DNA of 64,000 nt from Candidatus Nanopelagicales bacterium (GTDB lineage: Bacteria > Actinomycetota > Actinomycetes > S36-B12): contig JAGYKV010000009.1 in the NCBI GenBank assembly GCA_018401415.1, positions 174,656 through 238,655 on the forward strand, read 5' to 3'. The notes beneath the pieces are model-generated. The model ran no database searches, was not told where the DNA came from, and was given only the letters and a program-made list of their open reading frames with translations. The position numbers and the translations under genes were made by a program. This document shows, one piece after another, positions 45,931-56,674 of this stretch. Within the stretch, counting starts at the first letter, position 1, and each line of letters opens with the position of its first letter.

Positions 45931-46793
45931 GCCGTCACTCCACCTGCCTGCCGCTTTTTGGCCGAACGCCGTTGCATCCAGTCGGCAAAACGAGTCATGG
46001 GAATAGTCAGAGCGATAAAAATAAGTGCCGCACCCACATACGGCGTGTAGTTGAAATTTGAAGAGGTATCAATTTGAGCGCGACGCAAAACCTCAATGGG
46101 TCCCAAGACCGCAACAAGTGCAGTGTCTTTCTGCAATGAGATGAAGTCATTCAGCAGAGGTGGCATGACATTGCGAATTGCCTGCGGAAGCACTACATAG
46201 CGCTTGGTTTGAAAAGATGACAGGCCCAAGGATCGAGCCGCCATGGTTTGGCTCGGGTGAACGGATCCGATTCCGGCGCGAAATACTTCAGCCACATAGG
46301 CGCCATAGGAAAGCACGAGTGCCGCAGTGCCCCAAAAGATCGCATCGCTGGGAACTCCCTGTAACTGAAGTGCGGGCATGCCAAAGCCCAGAAGGAAAAT
46401 CACCAGGATCGTGGGGACACCCCGAAATACATCTACATAGAGTGTGGCCACCACGCGTAATGGGAGAAAGATTGGATTTCGCAATGTACGGGCCAGCGCG
46501 ACTAACAATCCGATTAACAAGATAAGGGGCTCAGCAATGAGGAAAATTCGCACATTGAGCCAAAAAGCCTCAAGCAGTGTGGGGAAAGACTCCACAAATT
46601 GATCGCCGTTGAAGAAAGTATTTTGAACAGCCGACCAGCCTGAACTGCGAGTGACAAGAAAAACTATCACGACAACAAAGCCAATGAGACTCACCATTCC
46701 AATGAGTGCGTCCCTGCGAGCCTTTTTACGCGACTGCTCCTGACGCAATGGGTCTTGGTAGACCACATTGGCGCCAGGAGCAGGTGTATTCAC
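45927..46793 (-). CDS. Polar amino-acid ABC transporter permease
   Basis: This protein of about 288 residues has five to six helices and the HisM/GlnP EAA region (YVAEVFRAGIGSVHPSQTMAARSLGLSS). A long N-terminal cytosolic stretch precedes the first helix. It overlaps the ATPase gene by 4 bases and follows the binding protein gene by 38 bases. Confidence 0.9.
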   Translation of the reverse strand: MNTPAPGANVVYQDPLRQEQSRKKARRDALIGMVSLIGFVVVIVFLVTRSSGWSAVQNTFFNGDQFVESFPTLLEAFWLNVRIFLIAEPLILLIGLLVALARTLRNPIFLPLRVVATLYVDVFRGVPTILVIFLLGFGMPALQLQGVPSDAIFWGTAALVLSYGAYVAEVFRAGIGSVHPSQTMAARSLGLSSFQTKRYVVLPQAIRNVMPPLLNDFISLQKDTALVAVLGPIEVLRRAQIDTSSNFNYTPYVGAALIFIALTIPMTRFADWMQRRSAKKRQAGGVTA

Positions 46794-46831
46794 GCTAGTG
46801 CCGCGTAGATTTTCGAGTCAATTATTCGTGT

Positions 46832-47740
46832 CTATTGTTCGGTGAAGTAAGGAGCGGTAGCACCGGCCAACCAAGTGTCCTGGATTGTCTGTAGCTCGCC
46901 TGAATCCTTCAGCTCAGTAAGGGCCTTATTCACACAGTTAACCAATGGGTTGCCTTTTTGGAATAGCAGACCAAATTGCTCGCCACCATCTTGGGCAGCA
47001 AATTGTCCAAGGATTTTGCTGTCTTCAAATTCAACTGCCGTGACATAATAGGCGGTTGGTAGGTCCACCACGATTCCATCGATCTGCCCATTAGACAGTG
47101 CCGACTTTGCATCGTTGGTGTCATTGAACACATATGGTTCATCGGTGGGCTGAACAACTTCCATGACGAAGTCAAGGCTTGTGGTACCAACCTGAGCACC
47201 CAGCTTTGCCTCCTTGAGTTGAGCAATTGTTGTTGCTCCTGCGATTGGTGAATCATTGAAGGCAACGACGGCCTGGTTCACCGTGTAATAGCCATCAGAG
47301 AAGTCAACAACTTCAGCTCGCTCGGGTGTGATCGAAATCTGATTGATGTCAAAATCGAAGTTCTTGTCTCCCGGGGCATAAGAGGTGTTGAAAGGAACTA
47401 CTTCCCACACGACATCTGCTGGCATGAATCCAAGCTTGTCGGCCACCGCGTAGGCAACTGCTGACTCGAACCCTTCACCATTGGTCGGATCGTCGTCAGA
47501 GAAGTACGGCGGGTAGGCGGGTGTATCTGTACCAATAGTGAGAACACCGGGAGTGAGAGTGGTGAGGTTTTCAAAGGCGCACTCGTCGGTAGCTGCAGAC
47601 TCACTTGCCGACTCCGTTGAAGCTGCTTCAGCACTTGTGGTCTCGGTAGTGGTTTCCTCGCTTGAACTGCAACCAGAAAGAACTAATCCCGCGGCTGCAA
47701 CCACTGCCACACTGGCAAGGCGAATTGAATTTCGATGCAT
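46832..47740 (-). CDS. Polar amino-acid ABC transporter solute-binding lipoprotein
   Basis: This lipoprotein of about 302 residues starts at MHRNSIRLASVAVVAAAG with lipobox LVLSGC and an acidic Ser/Thr-rich linker (SSSEETTTETTSAEAASTES). The binding-protein body has FDFDINQISITPERAEVVDFSDGYY. It scavenges amino acids for the permease and ATPase downstream. The start was taken at 47740 because the upstream extension has no signal peptide. Confidence 0.9.
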   Translation of the reverse strand: MHRNSIRLASVAVVAAAGLVLSGCSSSEETTTETTSAEAASTESASESAATDECAFENLTTLTPGVLTIGTDTPAYPPYFSDDDPTNGEGFESAVAYAVADKLGFMPADVVWEVVPFNTSYAPGDKNFDFDINQISITPERAEVVDFSDGYYTVNQAVVAFNDSPIAGATTIAQLKEAKLGAQVGTTSLDFVMEVVQPTDEPYVFNDTNDAKSALSNGQIDGIVVDLPTAYYVTAVEFEDSKILGQFAAQDGGEQFGLLFQKGNPLVNCVNKALTELKDSGELQTIQDTWLAGATAPYFTEQ

Positions 47741-47840
47741 GTGTTTGTTATTCCTAACGTGTGACAACGAGGCGCGGGGTTGCGCCACCGAATTACTCAA
47801 CCGTGCTTTTTGGCTTCTTCCCTTTTCGAGGGGAGATTAT

Positions 47841-48125
47841 CTATTTTTTATCCTTGTTGCGAGGGAGACCCGAATGGATCGCTTCGCAATCGGGACACAC
47901 CGGAAACCGTGACGGATCTCGATTCGGGATCCATTTTTTTCCGCACAAGGCTTCAACTGGGGCACCTGTCACGGCGCTTTCCACAATTTTGTCCTTCTGC
48001 ACATAGTGAGCGAATTTTTCGTGGTCACCGTCGTCGTAGGTAGATTCACGCTGTTTTGTCAACGTGCTGCCCACGGACTCCACAGAAGGTTGATCCAGTC
48101 CCGGGGTATCGAGTGGAATACTCAT
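47841..48125 (-). CDS. DUF3039 family protein
   Basis: This 94-residue protein has GAPVEALCGKKWIP and FPVCPDCEAIHSG, a possible zinc ribbon with CxxC. DUF3039 proteins are widespread in Actinomycetota and of unknown function. It is divergent from the thioredoxin gene. Confidence 0.82.
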   Translation of the reverse strand: MSIPLDTPGLDQPSVESVGSTLTKQRESTYDDGDHEKFAHYVQKDKIVESAVTGAPVEALCGKKWIPNRDPSRFPVCPDCEAIHSGLPRNKDKK

Positions 48126-48199
48126 GGGGCTAGCCTACTTTTCTTATCCCCGAGTACGGTTCGCAGTGCTGGGCAACCCCATGTTTTGACATATTTAAG

Positions 48200-48217
48200 T
48201 ATACCCCCTAGGGTATA
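48200..48217. promoter_or_regulatory. CsoR-type operator TATACCCCCTAGGGTATA directly before trxA
   Basis: The nearly perfect palindrome ends 3 bases before the trxA ATG, so the regulator would block initiation. The core ATACCC...GGGTAT is the type bound by CsoR/RcnR/CstR proteins. A second such site lies at 53099, beside a csoR-family gene. Confidence 0.7.
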
Positions 48218-48220
48218 GGC

Positions 48221-48598
48221 ATGGCGACTTTGAATCTCACTGAAAGTACATTTGCGGAGACCATTCAAGGCAATTCCATTGTCTTTGTGGACTTCTGGGC
48301 AGAGTGGTGCGGCCCATGCCGGAACTTTGCACCGGTTTACGAAAAAGCTTCCGAGGCAAATCCTGACATCGTTTTTGCCAAAGTTGATACCGAGGCCGAA
48401 CAGGCACTTGCCGGCAGTTTTCAAGTCTCTTCAATACCCACACTCATGGCTATCCGCGATGGCGTGGTCTTGTATTCACAGGCTGGCGCCCTCCCCCAAG
48501 AAGCATTTGACAACCTGGTGCAGGCTGTTCGCGATGTGAATATGGAAGAGGTTCGAGCTGAGATTGCCAAGTCGGAACCGCAACCTCCCGCCGAATAG
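48221..48598 (+). CDS. trxA: Thioredoxin
   Basis: The 125-residue protein has the redox motif in VDFWAEWCGPCRNFAP and the cis-Pro in VSSIPTLMA. It reduces disulfides and persulfides in the cytosol. There is no obvious Shine-Dalgarno between the operator and the ATG, so translation may be leaderless or depend on the AGGG in the operator. It appears to be under CsoR-family control, which is unusual for a housekeeping thioredoxin. Confidence 0.92.
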   Translation: MATLNLTESTFAETIQGNSIVFVDFWAEWCGPCRNFAPVYEKASEANPDIVFAKVDTEAEQALAGSFQVSSIPTLMAIRDGVVLYSQAGALPQEAFDNLVQAVRDVNMEEVRAEIAKSEPQPPAE

Positions 48599-48736
48599 CG
48601 AACTGATCAAGAAATCAAGTTCATCTTGCCCTCATTCACGACCAAAGTCTGAATCTCAGGACTTTAGTCCCGCCTAGTGGTGCCTCAACTGGGGAATACA
48701 TTGGTAGAAAGAACCAACCGGAAGGACGTGAGGACC

Positions 48737-49111
48737 GTGCCACAACAACCACTCGCTCAAGTTCCATTGGATTCCAAGTGGCATTGGCAAGAACTTGGCC
48801 TCTGCCGCAGTGCTGATCCACTCCTCTTCTTTCACCCGCAGAACGAACGCGGTTCTTCACGCATTCGGCGCGATCAATCTGCCAAGCGGGTGTGTGCCTC
48901 CTGCCCTGTTCGACTCGAATGTGCCGACTATGCGATTCGAGCGCGTGAGCCCTACGGAGTGTGGGGCGGTCTCAGCGAAGATGATCGCGAACAAATTTTC
49001 CGACGCATGCAGGCACGTGATTTTCCTCGTACCGCAGGTGCTGGACTCAGAATTGCTGGACAAGCAGTGAATCAAGCGATTTCAGAGCACTCACTAGGTA
49101 TTGCTGGCTGA
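48737..49111 (+). CDS. WhiB-family iron-sulfur transcriptional regulator
   Basis: This protein of about 124 residues starts at a GTG (VPQQPLAQVPL) with AGGA upstream. Four conserved Cys (GLCRSAD, VCASCPV and ECADYAI) bind an Fe-S cluster, and GVWGGLSEDDR is the WhiB beta-turn. This family is confined to Actinomycetota and their phages, which supports the taxonomic placement. Its targets are unknown. Confidence 0.93.
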   Translation: MPQQPLAQVPLDSKWHWQELGLCRSADPLLFFHPQNERGSSRIRRDQSAKRVCASCPVRLECADYAIRAREPYGVWGGLSEDDREQIFRRMQARDFPRTAGAGLRIAGQAVNQAISEHSLGIAG

Positions 49112-49133
49112 AACCCCGCAATAGACTTCATCT

Positions 49134-50180
49134 ATGGAGTTAGCACCAAGTGAAAGTCCTGCGCCGTTGTCCGTGGAATCTGTTCGCGCACTGAATTTGT
49201 CTGGTCGAGATTTCCTGAAAGAACTCGATTTCACTCCTTTCGAGTTAACTTCCCTGCTGGATCTTTCTTCTAGTTTGAAGATTGCTCGGTCAACAAAATC
49301 AGAGCCCCAATTTTTGGCGGGGAAAAACCTTGCTGCGATTTTCGAGAAGACTTCCACGCGTACCCGCATCGCCTTCGATGTCGCCATGTCAGAACAGGGC
49401 GGATCCACCACATTTCTCGATGCTTCTTCGAGCCAAATCGGCCACAAGGAATCGCCCGCTGACACTGCTCGGGTACTCGAGCGACTTTTCGATGCCATCG
49501 AGTACCGCGGTACCGAGCAAAGTGTTGTTGAGGAGATCGCTGAGTACTCCCACGTTCCGGTCTACAACGGCCTGACAAATCAGTGGCACCCAACTCAAAT
49601 GCTTGCCGATTTTCTTACCATGCGCGAACATGCCAGCGATCCTGATCAGTTGAGCTTTTGCTTCGTTGGCGATGCTCGTTTCAACATGGCGAACTCCCTC
49701 CTCACCATGGGAGCACTCATGGGGGCCGATATCCGACTGGTGGCACCGGATTCCCTGTGGCCCTCCAATGACATTGTGCACACGGCGGAGAGCATCGCTG
49801 CGACAACAGGTGCCAAGATTCTTCTGACCAGCGATCTCGAGCAGGGAGTGTCAGGAGTCGAGTTTGTCCACACTGATATCTGGGTGTCCATGGGTGAGCC
49901 AGATGACCAATGGGCTCAGCGCATTGAACTTCTTCGGGATTACCAGGTAACCGGCAGCCTCATGAACATGGCCGGGAACAACGCTAAGTTCATGCACTGC
50001 CTTCCGGCCTACCACGACTCAACAACTTTAGTGGGAGCACGCGTTGCACGGGAATTCAATATGCCCAACGGAGTTGAGGTCACCCACGAGGTTTTCGAAT
50101 CCAATGCAAATATTGCTTTTGATCAGGCCGAAAACAGGATGCACACCATTAAGGCGATACTCGTTGCAACCCTCGCCTAG
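49134..50180 (+). CDS. argF: Ornithine carbamoyltransferase
   Basis: The 348-residue enzyme has the carbamoyl-phosphate loop KTSTRTR, HPTQ in [12 protein letters not shown], and HCLPAYHD near ornithine. It converts ornithine and carbamoyl phosphate to citrulline. The sequence is closer to the E. coli ArgF/ArcB clade than to the shorter actinobacterial ArgF, so catabolic ArcB is possible. No arcA or arcC, and no other arg genes, lie nearby. It is preceded closely by the WhiB gene. Confidence 0.85.
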   Translation: MELAPSESPAPLSVESVRALNLSGRDFLKELDFTPFELTSLLDLSSSLKIARSTKSEPQFLAGKNLAAIFEKTSTRTRIAFDVAMSEQGGSTTFLDASSSQIGHKESPADTARVLERLFDAIEYRGTEQSVVEEIAEYSHVPVYNGLTNQWHPTQMLADFLTMREHASDPDQLSFCFVGDARFNMANSLLTMGALMGADIRLVAPDSLWPSNDIVHTAESIAATTGAKILLTSDLEQGVSGVEFVHTDIWVSMGEPDDQWAQRIELLRDYQVTGSLMNMAGNNAKFMHCLPAYHDSTTLVGARVAREFNMPNGVEVTHEVFESNANIAFDQAENRMHTIKAILVATLA

Positions 50181-50189
50181 TCAGAAACT

Positions 50190-50226
50190 CTCCTGAATCA
50201 AAAGTTTCCCATCAGATTTTCAGGAG
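50190..50226. terminator. Possible convergent terminator between argF and pckG
   Basis: Arms CTCCTGAA and TTCAGGAG (8 bp) enclose a 21-base loop; the right arm includes the last pckG codons. The long loop and weak T tract make this tentative. Confidence 0.35.
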
Positions 50227-52049
50227 TTATTCAGGCGCTGGCGCAGTGCACCCAACTGAGCCGTTAACTCCGCTGGCACTCGGTCACCAAACTCGGCGTA
50301 GTAGGCCTCCGTTAAATCAGTCTCTGCCAGCCACGAATCCGAATCAACGGCAAATAACTCGGCAATTGCCGTGTCCGACAAGCCAAGACCTTCGGTATCG
50401 AGGGCACCTGCGGCCGGAATACGTCCAATTGGCGTGTCTACCGCCTCAGCAGAGTCGGACAGGCGATTCACAATCCACTCGAGGACGCGGGCATTTTCGC
50501 CAAAGCCAGGCCACATGAACTTGCCTTCGGAGTTCTTGCGGAACCAGTTCACCGAGTAGATACGAGGTAGTTTCTCTGGTGTTGTGAACTCACCGATCTT
50601 GAGCCAGTGCCCCCAGTAGTCAGCCATGTTGTAGCCACAGAACGGCAACATGGCAAATGGGTCGCGCCGCAATGTACCCACTGAGCCCTCCGCCGCGGCC
50701 GTTTGCTCACTGGACACACTAGAACCCACAAATACTCCGTGTTTCCAGTCAAATGACTCCGAGACAAGTGGCACATTCGTAGCACGGCGCCCGCCAAACA
50801 AGATGGCGTCGATGGGAACACCTGTTGGATCCTCCCAGTTCGGCGCGATGGACGGGCATTGATCAGCTGGCGCGGTGAATCGTGCATTCGGATGGGAAGA
50901 AGGCTCGGTCGATTCGGGCGTCCAGTCATTTCCCTTCCAGTCGATCAGGTGCGCTGGAATTTCATCGGTCAGGCCTTCCCACCAAATATCTCCGTTGTCG
51001 GTCAACGCAACGTTGGTGAATATGCAATTCGCGTCAAGGGAACGCACCGCATTCGCATTAGTGCTCATGCCCGTTCCGGGTGCGACTCCGAAGAAGCCTG
51101 CTTCCGGGTTGATTGCATACAGTCGGCCATCTTCACCAAAGCGCATCCAAGCAATGTCATCGCCAATGGTTTCCACCTTCCAACCAGGAATGGTGGGTTC
51201 CAGCATGGCGAGATTCGTTTTTCCACAGGCAGATGGGAAAGCAGCGGTGATGTACTTCACGACATTCTTGGGTGAAGTGAGTTTGAGCACCAACATGTGT
51301 TCGGCCATCCAGCCTTCGTCACGCGCCATGGCAGAGGCGATTCGAAGGGCAAAGCATTTTTTTCCCAGAAGTGCATTGCCGCCGTAGCCGGAGCCATATG
51401 ACCAAATTTCCCTGGTCTCTGGGAAATGCACAATATATTTAGTGTCATTGCAGGGCCACGCGACATCGGGTCGGGCATTGCCGTTGTCATCGGTGAGCGG
51501 GTATCCCACACTGTGGACAGCGGGAACGAACTCGCCGAATTCACCGATTTCATCGAGTGCGGCTTGGCCCATGCGAGTCATGATTTTCATGTTGACAACA
51601 ACATAGGGTGAATCAGTAATCTCGACACCGAGCTGAGCAATACGTGACCCCAGCGGCCCCATGGAGAATGGCACTACATACATGGTTCGACCACGCATGG
51701 AACCTCGCATGAGATCGGTCAAAGTAGATCGCATCTCAGCGGGTTCGGCCCAGTTATTTGTCGGTCCCGCATCTATTTCGCGCTGCGAGCAAATATAGGT
51801 GCGGCTTTCAACCCTGGCGACATCGCTGGGATTGGACCGTGCGAGAAAAGAATTCGGTCGAATTTCCTCATTCAAGCGAATCAATGTTCCAGCATCCACC
51901 ATTTCCCGGGTCAATCGATCCCACTCGGCATCCGAACCGTCGCACCACACAATGGAATCAGGTTCGGTGAGGACTGCCATTTCGTCGACCCATTCCAGAA
52001 GTTGCTTGTTCTGTGTTGGAGCCTGCGCAAAATCTAAACGAGTGCCCAT
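50220..52049 (-). CDS. pckG: Phosphoenolpyruvate carboxykinase (GTP)
   Basis: The enzyme of about 609 residues, starting at [13 protein letters not shown], interconverts oxaloacetate and PEP with GTP. It has the kinase loop [35 protein letters not shown], and the [12 protein letters not shown] region of the GTP-specific family. It is complete. It links the TCA cycle and gluconeogenesis, consistent with growth on amino acids such as hydroxyproline. It is monocistronic. Confidence 0.94.
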   Translation of the reverse strand: MGTRLDFAQAPTQNKQLLEWVDEMAVLTEPDSIVWCDGSDAEWDRLTREMVDAGTLIRLNEEIRPNSFLARSNPSDVARVESRTYICSQREIDAGPTNNWAEPAEMRSTLTDLMRGSMRGRTMYVVPFSMGPLGSRIAQLGVEITDSPYVVVNMKIMTRMGQAALDEIGEFGEFVPAVHSVGYPLTDDNGNARPDVAWPCNDTKYIVHFPETREIWSYGSGYGGNALLGKKCFALRIASAMARDEGWMAEHMLVLKLTSPKNVVKYITAAFPSACGKTNLAMLEPTIPGWKVETIGDDIAWMRFGEDGRLYAINPEAGFFGVAPGTGMSTNANAVRSLDANCIFTNVALTDNGDIWWEGLTDEIPAHLIDWKGNDWTPESTEPSSHPNARFTAPADQCPSIAPNWEDPTGVPIDAILFGGRRATNVPLVSESFDWKHGVFVGSSVSSEQTAAAEGSVGTLRRDPFAMLPFCGYNMADYWGHWLKIGEFTTPEKLPRIYSVNWFRKNSEGKFMWPGFGENARVLEWIVNRLSDSAEAVDTPIGRIPAAGALDTEGLGLSDTAIAELFAVDSDSWLAETDLTEAYYAEFGDRVPAELTAQLGALRQRLNNS

Positions 52050-52202
52050 GAAATCACTTCCCTGTGAATCAATGAAGAATTCGAGGAGTCTTCCTCGTAG
52101 GGGATCAGGATGCACCCGCACCGGCCGAATTTCTACCTAAAACAAGGTGATCTAACGCACTTGTGACAAAGGGCACAGCCAATTGCCTGGGCCGGTTCGT
52201 TG

Positions 52203-52814
52203 CTACCGGGCGCCAGGGGAAACTCGCTCTCCCCATGTAATCGTTTGCTTAATGGCGGCCGTCACCATTCGCGCAAATCTCTTTGCCCCTGTTGGGGTCA
52301 AATGGAATCCATCAGAGTAAAGATAGGACTTCTTCGACTGCGAGATGGAATGCCAGTCCAAAACTCGAACCCGCGAAGCCGAGAATCCCTGTGCACACTT
52401 CTCCATGAGCGAATTGTTGACCTGCTCCCACTTGCGGGGAACTTTGAGGTTAACCAGGAAAACCGTCCGGTCAATTCCGGCCGCTCGAACGGTGTCCCGG
52501 CATGTATCCACCGAATAAGAACCATTGGTGCCGAGGTGAACAACGACAAACTTGATATCGGGCTTCGCCGCCAGCTTTTTGACCAATGCGGGTCCGCTAC
52601 TTGCTTGACGGCTGACCTTGGCATCTACTTTTGCGAACCCAACTTCCTGCAGTTGGGACTTGGCCCCCAGCATGACGGAGTCACCGATTGCCACCGCTTG
52701 TAAATCGGAAGCGGATGCGGTGGGAGTGACCGCGGACATCAGCACACCAACCGCGATCATGATCGAAGTCGCGGCTACCGTGGATTTCACGCGGAGGGAA
52801 GTAAGCAGATTCAT
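52203..52814 (-). CDS. Secreted or membrane-anchored SGNH hydrolase
   Basis: This protein of about 203 residues has an N-terminal hydrophobic segment (STVAATSIMIAVGVLMSAVTPTASA). The SGNH blocks are AIGDSVMLG (Ser), HLGTNGSYS (Asn) and SDGFHLTPTG (His). It resembles the catalytic domain fused to acyltransferase-3 proteins that O-acetylate envelope glycans, but here it stands alone. It starts 4 bases after the CsoR-family gene on the same strand, so the two may be co-transcribed. Confidence 0.78.
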   Translation of the reverse strand: MNLLTSLRVKSTVAATSIMIAVGVLMSAVTPTASASDLQAVAIGDSVMLGAKSQLQEVGFAKVDAKVSRQASSGPALVKKLAAKPDIKFVVVHLGTNGSYSVDTCRDTVRAAGIDRTVFLVNLKVPRKWEQVNNSLMEKCAQGFSASRVRVLDWHSISQSKKSYLYSDGFHLTPTGAKRFARMVTAAIKQTITWGERVSPGAR

Positions 52815-52818
52815 GGCC

Positions 52819-53474
<656 letters not shown>

Positions 53475-53519
53475 CGGAGTCGCAACCCATTCTGTTCCGG
53501 CTCACTCGGTGATCACGCC

Positions 53520-54263
53520 ATGAGCGGCCGGATCGCCCTTGTGGGCAGCGGTGAGTATTTACCCATCATGCAGGGTGTGGAGAGTTGGCTTCTAGAAGAT
53601 CGTTCGCCGCGGTTCGTGCAAATTGCCACAGCCGCCTCACTTGAAGGTGAGCGAAGTCTTACCCGATGGCACAAACTCGGAAGTGAATCCGCAGCGCGAC
53701 TCGGGGCGGAACAAATTGTCCTTGATATTCGAACTCGTGAAGATGCCAATAGTGCGCACCACGTCACCGCTCTCGAGGATGCGGGTTTGATTTACCTTTC
53801 CGGAGGAAATCCGGGTCACCTTGCTCGAACTCTTCGCGGTACCCGAGTGTGGGCGGCAATTCGGGAGCAGTGGATGGGCGGGGCTTCTGTCGCCGGGTGT
53901 AGTGCCGGGGCAATGGCGCTGTGTGGTTACGTCCCCGATTTTCGTCACCCCAAGGCAGGTGGTGAAGAGGGGCTCGGCTTGGTTGCCAATGCTCGTGTCA
54001 TTCCTCACTTCGATCGCTACACCAGATTCATTCCAGACTTTGCACTGAAACCATTAATTACTCAGGACAACGTGGTTATCGGGATAGATGAAAATACGGC
54101 ACTTATCAGCGACGGCACACCGGCAAACCAGGCGCGCGAATGGAAGTTCGTGAGTCGAGGGCAGGGCTCCAGTTGGCGAATTGAAACCGATCGCAAATAT
54201 CGAATAAATGGTGAAGTCAACCTGTTGGTGGAAGCTGGGCTTGGCCCTTCACATGACCGATAA
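53520..54263 (+). CDS. Peptidase S51/cyanophycinase-like, class I glutamine-amidotransferase fold
   Basis: This 247-residue protein has the nucleophile elbow VAGCSAGAMAL (Ser), the opening IALVGSGEYLP, and IGIDENTALI near the acid. The family includes alpha-aspartyl dipeptidase and cyanophycinase. No cyanophycin synthetase is nearby, so the substrate is open. It overlaps trmB by 11 bases. Confidence 0.8.
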   Translation: MSGRIALVGSGEYLPIMQGVESWLLEDRSPRFVQIATAASLEGERSLTRWHKLGSESAARLGAEQIVLDIRTREDANSAHHVTALEDAGLIYLSGGNPGHLARTLRGTRVWAAIREQWMGGASVAGCSAGAMALCGYVPDFRHPKAGGEEGLGLVANARVIPHFDRYTRFIPDFALKPLITQDNVVIGIDENTALISDGTPANQAREWKFVSRGQGSSWRIETDRKYRINGEVNLLVEAGLGPSHDR

Positions 54264-54963
54264 ACCTTTACCCGCTAGCTCGGTGCTCGGCAGGAGCATT
54301 CATACATTTAAGCCACGACGCAGCCGGATAACTCCGTCACAGCGGAAGGCACTTGTCCACGCGGGGAGGAATCTCTTAACTTTCACAAACGAGTCATTGC
54401 GGTCAACGTACCTCTGGCCAGAGCCGAATTCCCCACTCATTATTGATATTGGATTTGGTAACGGTATCTCCACAGTTGCCCTGGCCGAAGCCAATCCGGA
54501 GAACTCATTTCTCGCCATAGATGTTCACACGCCAGGGGTTGGTGACCTTCTCACTGAGATCCATACTCGAGAATTGAAGAACATCCGGGTCATGGAAACC
54601 GACTCCATTGCTGTTCTCGAGCACATGATTGCCCCCGAATCAATTTCCGGGATTTATACCCTCTTCCCCGATCCTTGGCCAAAAGCACGACACCACAAGC
54701 GACGAATTGTTCAACCACCTGTCATGAAACTCTTCCATTCGAAGCTGGCCGCACATGGATTTTGGCACATAGCGACCGACTGGCAGGAATATGCGGATTC
54801 CATCATTGGATTATTTGAACAACCGAAAAATCGAATTGCATGGTCGGGTGGAATTGTTCACCGACCCGATCGGCCGGTCACTCACTATGAACAGCGAGCG
54901 CTTCGAGAAGGGCGCGCCGTTACTGATTTTCGGTTCGTCAAGTGCAATCAACTAATTGATTAA
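54253..54963 (+). CDS. trmB: tRNA (guanine-N7-)-methyltransferase
   Basis: The enzyme of about 236 residues makes m7G46 in tRNA. The SAM-binding motif is DIGFGNGISTVALAEA, and TrmB-specific motifs are LFPDPWPKARHHKRRIVQ and an ATDWQEYADSI segment. The start was taken at MTDKPLPASS. Confidence 0.9.
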   Translation: MTDKPLPASSVLGRSIHTFKPRRSRITPSQRKALVHAGRNLLTFTNESLRSTYLWPEPNSPLIIDIGFGNGISTVALAEANPENSFLAIDVHTPGVGDLLTEIHTRELKNIRVMETDSIAVLEHMIAPESISGIYTLFPDPWPKARHHKRRIVQPPVMKLFHSKLAAHGFWHIATDWQEYADSIIGLFEQPKNRIAWSGGIVHRPDRPVTHYEQRALREGRAVTDFRFVKCNQLID

Positions 54964-54976
54964 CATGTTGGCCACA

Positions 54977-55290
54977 TTAAAAGGCGTATGCCCCGAAACG
55001 CCCCCACGCAATGAAAATAGCCATCAGCATTAACACGCGTGGGGCAACTCTTGTGACCGCTGGAAGGATCAGACCAAGGGCACCGATGAATTAATCGCAC
55101 CAATAAATCGCACGCTGGGGTCACTGAAATCGCCGGACAGTTTCATGGCACGCACCGGCTTCCACGGCTCCAGCAAAAACTTTAGATATTTCGCTGAATA
55201 AGCCGATCCGACATCCGCTGCGCGATGCTCTTCATGAACCGCGCGAAGTTCAGTAATTCATCGCGACTCACGTAATGATGGCGCGAGTGG
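54977..55290 (-). pseudogene. Frameshifted remnant of a small gene (function unknown)
   Basis: Between trmB and the pterin-binding gene, the minus strand contains three coding-like segments in different frames. They read TELRAVHEEHRAADVGSA and then YLKFLLEPWKPVRAMKLSGD, ending at a TGA at 55069; after a frame change, LPAVTRVAPRVLMLM and then a TAA at 54977. The segments look like one small protein with a C-terminal membrane helix that has decayed. I do not recognise the family. The 347-base gap also has a GCCCCACGC-type inverted repeat. Confidence 0.45.
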
Positions 55291-55310
55291 AGCAAAGTCT
55301 TTAGAATCAC

Positions 55311-56204
55311 ATGATGTTGTCTTTGAAAAACCTTGCTGGACTTTATGAACAATACGGGGATCTCGCTAATGCAAAAGTCGCACCAATAGTTATTGGTGAT
55401 CTGGAATTCCCGTCAGAGGGCCCTCCTGTCATTATGGGTACGGTCAATTTATCGCGCGATTCCACCTACCGCGAAAGTATTGCCATCAACGCTGACTCCG
55501 CCATTAAGAAAGCTTCGATCATGGCCGCTCAGGGAGCACACCTGATCGACATCGGTGCCGAATCAAGTACCGCCAAAGCTGCTCGTGTTTCAGCGCTTGA
55601 TCAGGCCAATGTGCTTGTTCCAATCATTGAAGAACTCACCGATTTGGGAATTGCAATCTCAGCAGAGACATATGAACCAGTTGTTGTTAAAGCCTGCCTT
55701 GACGCCGGCGCCAAAGTTCTCAACTTCACAGGTACTGCGAATCAGGAAGAGATTTTTGAACTGGTTGGGGCAGCACATGCGAGTGTGATTCTGTGTTACG
55801 TCGGTGGAGCGAATGTCCGTGAGATCACCAATCTTGATACTGATCAGGATCCACTGCCCGGATTACTCGATTACTTTGACAAGCGAATTGAAGTAGCCAA
55901 TAAGTGTGGAGTTACCAACATAATCATTGATCCAGGCATGGGCTTTTATTACGGGAATTTAGTTGATCCTTTGGTACGAGTTCGGCACCAAACAAATGTA
56001 ATCCTTAATTCATTTCGGTTGCGGGAACTCGGCTACCCGATTTGCCAAGCACTCCCCCATGCATTTGATCTTTTTGAAGACGAATTCCGCACTGCCGAAG
56101 GGTTTTTTGCTTTTATTGCCAGTCTCGGCGGAGTGAATCTCATGCGAACCCATGAAGTCGCCCGGGTGCATGCGGTCCTCCGAGCAATTGGATCGCTCAC
56201 GTAA
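55311..56204 (+). CDS. Divergent dihydropteroate-synthase-like pterin-binding protein
   Basis: This 297-residue TIM-barrel protein has DHPS-like segments: IMGTVNLSRDSTYRES in place of GILNVTPDSFSDGG, GAHLIDIGAESS, and IIDPGMGFYYGN. Some canonical DHPS pterin and phosphate residues are changed, and it has an N-terminal extension. It is therefore either a second FolP or a pterin-binding enzyme with another reaction. The family is clear; the function is not. Confidence 0.75.
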   Translation: MMLSLKNLAGLYEQYGDLANAKVAPIVIGDLEFPSEGPPVIMGTVNLSRDSTYRESIAINADSAIKKASIMAAQGAHLIDIGAESSTAKAARVSALDQANVLVPIIEELTDLGIAISAETYEPVVVKACLDAGAKVLNFTGTANQEEIFELVGAAHASVILCYVGGANVREITNLDTDQDPLPGLLDYFDKRIEVANKCGVTNIIIDPGMGFYYGNLVDPLVRVRHQTNVILNSFRLRELGYPICQALPHAFDLFEDEFRTAEGFFAFIASLGGVNLMRTHEVARVHAVLRAIGSLT

Positions 56205-56236
56205 CTCACTTTTAAAAGGTTCAACAACCGGAAAAG

Positions 56237-56674
56237 TTACTGCTTCTTAAGCACAAATTGAAGTGACATCAAGAGCTCTGGAGATTGGTACGTCAGGATC
56301 CATGCACCTTCTGGAGTGAGGTGACCAAAGTACGTACCGGTCGCATCAGTTCCATTAACAATGAAGTCTCCGTCAGAATCCTTAAAAATTGAAAAATTCG
56401 CGGGCTTGGGCGAACCCCATTTCGCGGCAGAACTGGTCTTGTACTGCCATGTGCCGTGAGCCGAACTTCCCTTGACTTTAGTAATCACGATTTTTTCAAA
56501 ACCCGATGTGTATTTGGATCCGGCGTAGCCAGTCGAAGGACCTGTCCAGGTTCCCTTCAGGGCGGACGCCGAATTTGTGTGGCTATCAGCTTGTACTGCC
56601 GGTGACAAAAAACTCACCGCAAATAACGTGATGATTGCCGCAGCGATTGTCTTGAAAGTGAATCGATTGCGCAT
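56237..56674 (-). CDS. Secreted protein of unknown function
   Basis: This protein of about 145 residues, starting at MRNRFTFKTIAAAI with AGGGAG-type bases upstream, has a signal peptide (IAAAIITLFAVSFLSPAVQA). The mature part is beta-rich (KGTWTGPSTGYAG; GAWILTYQSPELLMSLQFVL) and looks lipocalin-like. I recognise no catalytic motif. Confidence 0.7.
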   Translation of the reverse strand: MRNRFTFKTIAAAIITLFAVSFLSPAVQADSHTNSASALKGTWTGPSTGYAGSKYTSGFEKIVITKVKGSSAHGTWQYKTSSAAKWGSPKPANFSIFKDSDGDFIVNGTDATGTYFGHLTPEGAWILTYQSPELLMSLQFVLKKQ

